From Sanghuangporus weigelae (Eukaryota > Basidiomycota > Agaricomycetes > Hymenochaetales > Hymenochaetaceae): DNA of 64,000 nt. Positions 59,275 to 64,000 of the stretch are shown one piece after another (position 1 is the stretch's first letter; the number at the start of each line of letters is the position of its first letter). The stretch spans positions 62,001 to 126,000 of the forward strand of contig CP137330.1 of NCBI GenBank assembly GCA_033182465.1, in the 5' to 3' direction. The position numbers and the translations under genes were made by a program. The notes beneath the pieces are model-generated. The model ran no database searches, was not told the origin of the DNA, and was given only the letters and a program-made list of their open reading frames with translations.

Positions 59275-59733
59275 GGACATTTGGGAGAAGGCAAGACGCG
59301 GGAAACGGAAACGAGATTCGAAAACACGCGTCGGCAGTTCCCGTCTTCCAACCAAACATCGCAATTTAGGCCTCAGCAGCGTAACACGAGGAGCTTTCTT
59401 GGTCCACCCAATCTCATTCTGTGGCTACAGTTGCACTGCATAGGCGACGTGACAGCACCTATGATATTATCAAACTTCTGTCTAACCCCTTTGTTATTCT
59501 CGAGACGCATCGAATATCTGTCAGAGTCAACTTCTAATTTTTAAACATCACCAGTTCATGAATATCTCAAATGAGGTATTTCTCGTCCACGACAATCATA
59601 TGTCAACTCGGAAAAACGACCGTGAAGGCCGTTTCGCTTACTGAGATGTAAGCTCGACCTTCATGAACTCGCACCGGAGCTGCTCTATAAGATGTCTAGC
59701 CTTGCCAAAATGTGAAGTTCAACGTACTGTACG
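59275..59733. other. Intergenic between divergent dehydrogenase and DUF6533 copy 4
   Basis: About 460 bases holding both promoters. It has a counterpart at 62326-62750 beside the dehydrogenase pseudogene. No gene recognised. Confidence 0.45.
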
Positions 59734-61315
59734 ATGTCCGCAGTTGAAATCACTGATCCAGTCGAGGTGTCAATACTCGTCTATGAGGTTATAGTGCAAC
59801 AATACTTTGGTGTGGCAATTTTGACTGTCCTTGTCTATCATTCCGGTACGAGTGGAATATTGTCGTTTTCTTGTTTCATCTTGACTGACAACCTTTTAGT
59901 TTTGCATCTAGAGGAAGAGGTTTGTAATATTGTGTATTCTCAGTCAATGAAGTCAGTTATCTGACAAGTTCCAATAGATGACATATTTCTGGGTGAGCCT
60001 TGTTTAGAGGCATCGGTCCTGCAAGCTGACAGGTTTGAAGATAAAGCCATGTAACACCGTCGGCGTCATATATTTCGTTGTAAGGACATAGATATGACTG
60101 AGCGCGATAAAATAACCAAATAACATTATAGAACAAATATGCCGGAATTATTGGAGGGGTCTGCAATATCATGTGTAAGTGTCGATTTTTATTTGATCTT
60201 CTCCGTTCAAGGATAACTAAGGCACCACGAAGACAATTGCTTCAAACAGAGTCTTGCAAGGTGAGAAATAATAATGGTACTAGGCTTCAGCGTCCGATAA
60301 CTTTATTTTGTTCGTTTTATTTCAGTTGTGCGTCCTATCTCTGAGGATAATTGTCAGGAAAAGCTGATTCGCAAAATAGGCTTGTCTGCTTATTGGATCA
60401 ATGGAATCACCAGTAAGAAGTTATTGGTAGATTATCAATCGCCTGCTCATATACTCATAGCTTGGGCCAATATCGTGCTGATCGATTGTAAGAGCTTTTC
60501 CAGTTTGAGAAAGACAATTTGTCTCATCACAGACGTAGATATCCTTACGATCAGAATCCTGGCGTTGTATCAGCGGGGTACACGAAGCTCCTATCAAATC
60601 TCAAGCTGAAATTGATTTTTTTGCGAATAGATAGAAGGATGGCCTTCTTCCTTCAAAGCCTTCTTGCAACGGAAGGTGTCGTTTTGCTTGGCCTTTTCAT
60701 TTACGGCGGCCTGGTTGATAAAGGTGCCATCTGTCTCTACGGCATTCCTTATATACAAGCTCAAGCATTTCTTGATAGCCTTTGTTGGAGGTCTTGTAGA
60801 TGGCATGACGATCTGTCTGACTAGTTTCAACCAACCAGTATCCCTCAACATATTATCATGGTGAGCGTCCTTGTCTTGGCGCTTTATCTATTTTTGATAG
60901 TTTTCCAGGGCTTTTCCTATGGTGTACGGCCTCGTCCTCCTGGTGCTATCGTTGTACAGAGCGGCAGATTATTGGAAAATGTCAAGAAGCTTTAAAGCAT
61001 TTCCTCTTGTCAAGGTTCTTGTTGAAGACCAAGTCATCTATTACATATTGTAAGTCTGTCCTACTGTCAGAGCAAGTCTTCATACTGAAAGTGTATAGCG
61101 TCATTGCTTGCTGCGTTTTGAGGATAGTGGTCCTGACAAACGAAAGCAATTTTTTCGTCATGGAATTCATAAACGCGGCTGGAAATCCAAGCTTTCTCTC
61201 TTTCCTCGGAAGCTACCTGTTGATCCATCTCAAGAAAGCGGGGGGGAAAGAGATGAACGGGGGAGTGAATAACATATCTCAGAGTGTCAGCACTAGTACT
61301 ATGATGTTCGCATGA
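59734..61315 (+). CDS. DUF6533 seven-helix membrane protein, copy 4
   Basis: The start gives MSAVEITDPVEVSILVYEVI, then VQQYFGVAILTVLVYHSG and the exon VLHLEEE followed by MTYFW. Further exons read LSAYWINGIT, ILTIRILALYQR, MAFFLQSLLATEGVVLLGLF and AFPMVYGLVLLVLSLYRAAD. The conserved tail is AFPLVKVLVEDQVIYYIL, GNPSFLSFLGSYLLIHLKKA and ends STSTMMFA. Nine or more short exons. It is closest to copy 5 (VQQYVSVAVLTLFAYHYR), which also sits beside a dehydrogenase copy. Some middle exon borders are uncertain, so integrity is probable rather than proven. Confidence 0.72.
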
Positions 61316-61629
61316 GATGGTCAGACTTCTTTTCTCTGTTCGCGTAGCTTGCCGCATTCGTGCAGTGGCTTCGATTTCCTTCCCACCTTGGCTCTGGTAG
61401 CATTGATTAGCTCCCTTGTAACGCTCGAACTCTGTATGTATCCAATCATAATCATATGCAACGTGATATCTTATGTTATCATCTAGTAACGCGAGCAATG
61501 AGACAAGAAAAAGGTGAAAGTAGATTGATAAGTGCGCATATGCTGTACAGCGAAATAAAAAACATCGTCGACCAAATCATAGTCCGAAATCACAGAAAGT
61601 CGGATATGTGTGAGAAAAGAGAGGATACA
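61316..61629. other. Intergenic
   Basis: About 310 bases between DUF6533 copy 4 and the dehydrogenase pseudogene; nothing recognised. Confidence 0.4.
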
Positions 61630-62325
61630 TCGTTCTACATCCGAGAGATGATGAATCTTGCAGAAGTTACTCTCATGACTAACAAACCAGTCAAACAAAT
61701 ATACGATCTCGAAGGGAGGTTTGGAGACCTACAAATTGACAAGTTCTGCAAAGCCTCTATTCATCGTGCGGCCTTATCTAACTAGCAAAGCTCTCGCACA
61801 GGAGGTCCCTTCTGCGCCAACAAATGAAGCAATTACCACCTAGCGAAACACACAATCAGTCAATAGTATGACCCGTAACAAAGTCTAAAAATACCGAGGC
61901 GCAATTGTCTGTTACGCATCTGTTGTCAACCGCGAATCCCTTGCTTTAATGATCGATCTCATGACCGAAAATGAACTGCGATTATTCGCATAGATTGTGT
62001 TGGATGCGTCGGAATAAGCGAGTAGGTAATCGACTCACAGGAAACTTGGTGATGGATTTGCCTTCGTGAATGTGCGCGTCAGTCTCGCAGACACCTGAAC
62101 TTGATTTTTTTACAAGATTATCCTATTAGAATCACACATCCAACGTGATGAGGGCTCGTCGCAGTAGCTGACTTGAAGTGGAGAAGATTGATCACATTAA
62201 GGACTGTCGTGTCCGAACTTTCATGAAACGTTGCGGTTGCAATTAGGAAATCGAACAATCAACCATTTAGCGAGGTTAAATGAGTCAAGAGCGGCTACGA
62301 TCTCATCATATTGGAGTGCCTTCAT
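61630..62325 (-). pseudogene. Decayed 5' half of the arabinitol-dehydrogenase-like gene
   Basis: It aligns along 58500-59274 of the intact gene. Exon 1 is recognisable (MKALQYDE, ATG complement at 62323-62325). Exons for [11 protein letters not shown]-like, the GHE region and the NGGFAEF/TNLLVxKPPF region follow in order. Shared landmarks are CCGAGGC(A/G)CAATTGTCTG, CATCCGAGAGATGATGAATC and GAAGGGAGGTTTGG. The Rossmann domain and C-terminus are absent, and frames are interrupted: for example TGGTTTCATGA-type changes remove the GHE zinc site. It stands divergent to DUF6533 copy 5, as the intact gene does to copy 4. Confidence 0.85.
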
Positions 62326-62750
62326 GGACATCTTTCTCAAAGAACGTGTCTACTGGATTGTTTCCATATGGCCGTGGAATCTCATTATGTAATACAAAGA
62401 TACACGAACAAACAAACCAAACCTATGTCTCGTCGTCACAAGCAACGATCACATCTATCGCAAAACATAGCGATGCAGCGACAGTTGTGACTGGCACTAA
62501 TTTCGTAAACTTCTATGAAAGCTGCAAAGGTGGACAGTCCTAATTCAAGCCTTTGCTCCTGGAGCCACGTCAGAAATGTCTGGGTAGCGCTAGAACAGGA
62601 CCGGCTCAGCTGAGGCCACCTGCGTCTGCAATCTTAGTAGAGATATGGGCTCACCTTCCAAACCATCAAAGATGACACAGAGCTGGACATATAAGAGACT
62701 CGCACCTTTAATGCAATGAAGACTAACATACTAGTATCAAAATCCACACA
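62326..62750. other. Intergenic, duplicated promoter region
   Basis: About 425 bases in the same position as 59275-59733 relative to the duplicated pair. Only weak base similarity between the two was seen; no gene recognised. Confidence 0.4.
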
Positions 62751-64000
62751 ATGACTGAAGTTGAAGCTTTCGATCCGATTTTCGTACCTTCAGTTACTTT
62801 GGAAGTTATCGTACAGCAATACGTTTCTGTAGCTGTTCTGACTCTCTTTGCCTATCATTACCGTATGTCACATTATTTCTATCATTTGGCTCCTAGCCTA
62901 TTGATCTTATCGTCGACAAGTTCTGCATCTCGATAAGGAGGTCGGTATTTTGAATGACGATGCGAGAAATCCACTAATTTGCTTGCTTTGTAGATAAAAT
63001 ACTTCTGGGCAAGTCCTCTTGTAGAGTCCCGATTTCACGATCTCAACTTCCGAAAGGCAAATCCATGGAATATTGTCAGCATCATTTACTTCGTGGTAAG
63101 TATTATTACAACCACATGTTTACAATAGTCGATGACCAAATCACTACAGAACCAATATGCCGGTTTCCTGGGAGCAATCTGTAATGTCGTATGTAAGTAG
63201 CCACATAACAGGACCGGTCGAGAGTGAGAAGGACTCATGCATAAAGAAGACAATTGCTTCAACCTGAGCTACAGAAGGTATCGAATCTTATGCTAATCCA
63301 AGATTTCGAGTTCGGCATCTGATATGTTATCCTTCTGTGTATCTTGAACTTAGCTGTAAGTAGTCGCTTTACGGTAGCAACCACAATAGATGTTGACTCC
63401 TCCCAGGTCTGTTCTCTTACTGGGGAAGCGGAATGACTAGTGAGCCATATTTCTTATGTTCCGTTCTATTCACTCACATTGCTACGGGAACAGATTGGGT
63501 CAACGTATTCTTGATCGATTGTAAGCTACGTCCCGCTCGTCCCGGCTATCATCCCAGCTTATACAGTAATATTCAGATATCCTCACTATCAGAGTCTTAG
63601 CATTGTATAGTCAAGGTATGAAACTATTTTATATGTAAATAGGCTAATTTCTATCTTCTAAAAAGACAGGACGCTGGCCATCTGTCTCTATATCCCCCTG
63701 GCGTTGGAAGCTGTCTCTGAGCTCGGCCTTGTCATTTATACCGGCATGGTCGATAAAGGTGATGTCGTGACTTCATTTTGAGCCTGCATAATTCTCCTTA
63801 CTAGATAGTATCACTTCTCGTCAGTTTTCATTGGCGGCCTTGTAGATGGTATGACGGCCTGTTGTGACGAGTTCAACTCATTGGCGAGCGTAGACGTGAT
63901 TTCCTGGTGAGTACCATCAATCATAGTGTATCTGTAGTTCTGATTGCCTTTAGGGTCATGCCCATGGTGTACGGCTTAATTCTGCTCGCTCTTTCGGTTT
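62751..64000 (+). CDS. DUF6533 seven-helix membrane protein, copy 5 (runs off window)
   Basis: The start gives MTEVEAFDPIFVPSVTLEVI, then VQQYVSVAVLTLFAYHYR and a short exon VLHLDKE followed by IKYFW. Later pieces read NPWNIVSIIYFV, GLFSYWGSGMT, WVNVFLID and, at the right edge, VMPMVYGLILLALSV, matching the AFPMVYGLVLLVLSL helix of copy 4. The 3' end lies beyond 64000. Exon order and small-exon style equal copy 4, supporting a tandem-duplication origin. Confidence 0.72.

Overview
The window is nuclear DNA of a wood- or litter-decaying Agaricomycete (basidiomycete fungus). The evidence is dense genes with many 50-70 nt introns, a class II manganese peroxidase, GH12 and GH16 glucanases, several DUF6533 seven-helix proteins (a family expanded in Agaricomycetes) and large P-loop ATPase genes. 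No organellar, bacterial or CRISPR features were seen. Intron boundaries were read by eye, so gene spans run from start to stop codon and include introns.

Layout. Bases 1-15.4 kb are mostly housekeeping: the 3' part of an Atg14/UVRAG-domain gene, mitochondrial ribosomal protein L16 head-to-head with splicing factor Prp3, a secreted GH12 endoglucanase, mismatch repair MSH2, and tRNA m5C methyltransferase Trm4/NSUN2 head-to-head with an acidic nuclear-type protein. From 15.6 to 19 kb lie a pepsin-type aspartic protease and an unknown protein, both with signal peptides and GPI-like tails. From 19 to 23.1 kb are two tandem DUF6533 genes. From 23.3 to 29.7 kb BIR1 (chromosomal passenger complex) and WAPL (cohesin release) diverge from a 174 bp gap.

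Bases 30-45 kb are a repeat island: a 768 bp long-inverted-repeat element, a 661 bp tandem duplication, LTR-like and retroelement remnants, and a 618 bp hAT-type MITE with a clean 8 bp target duplication nested in an LTR-like sequence. Interleaved are two diverged copies of the 3' end of WAPL, one intact P-loop ATPase gene and a decayed fragment of another. This points to an old segmental tandem duplication of a convergent WAPL-end/ATPase pair, later split by transposons.

Bases 45.8-49.8 kb hold a GPI-type GH16 glucanase and a manganese peroxidase with all three Mn ligands. A P-loop/REase-fold nuclease protein of the Crinkler/RHS type follows (51.7-53.7 kb), divergent from ribosomal protein eL42. 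From 55.7 kb to the end, three more DUF6533 genes alternate with a D-arabinitol-dehydrogenase-like gene and its decayed copy, a second duplicated gene pair.

Main points for follow-up: the two duplicated gene-pair units, the P-loop/nuclease proteins, the DUF6533 cluster, the BIR1-WAPL shared promoter, micro-exons in PRP3 and eL42, and a possibly damaged 3' end in the GH12 gene.
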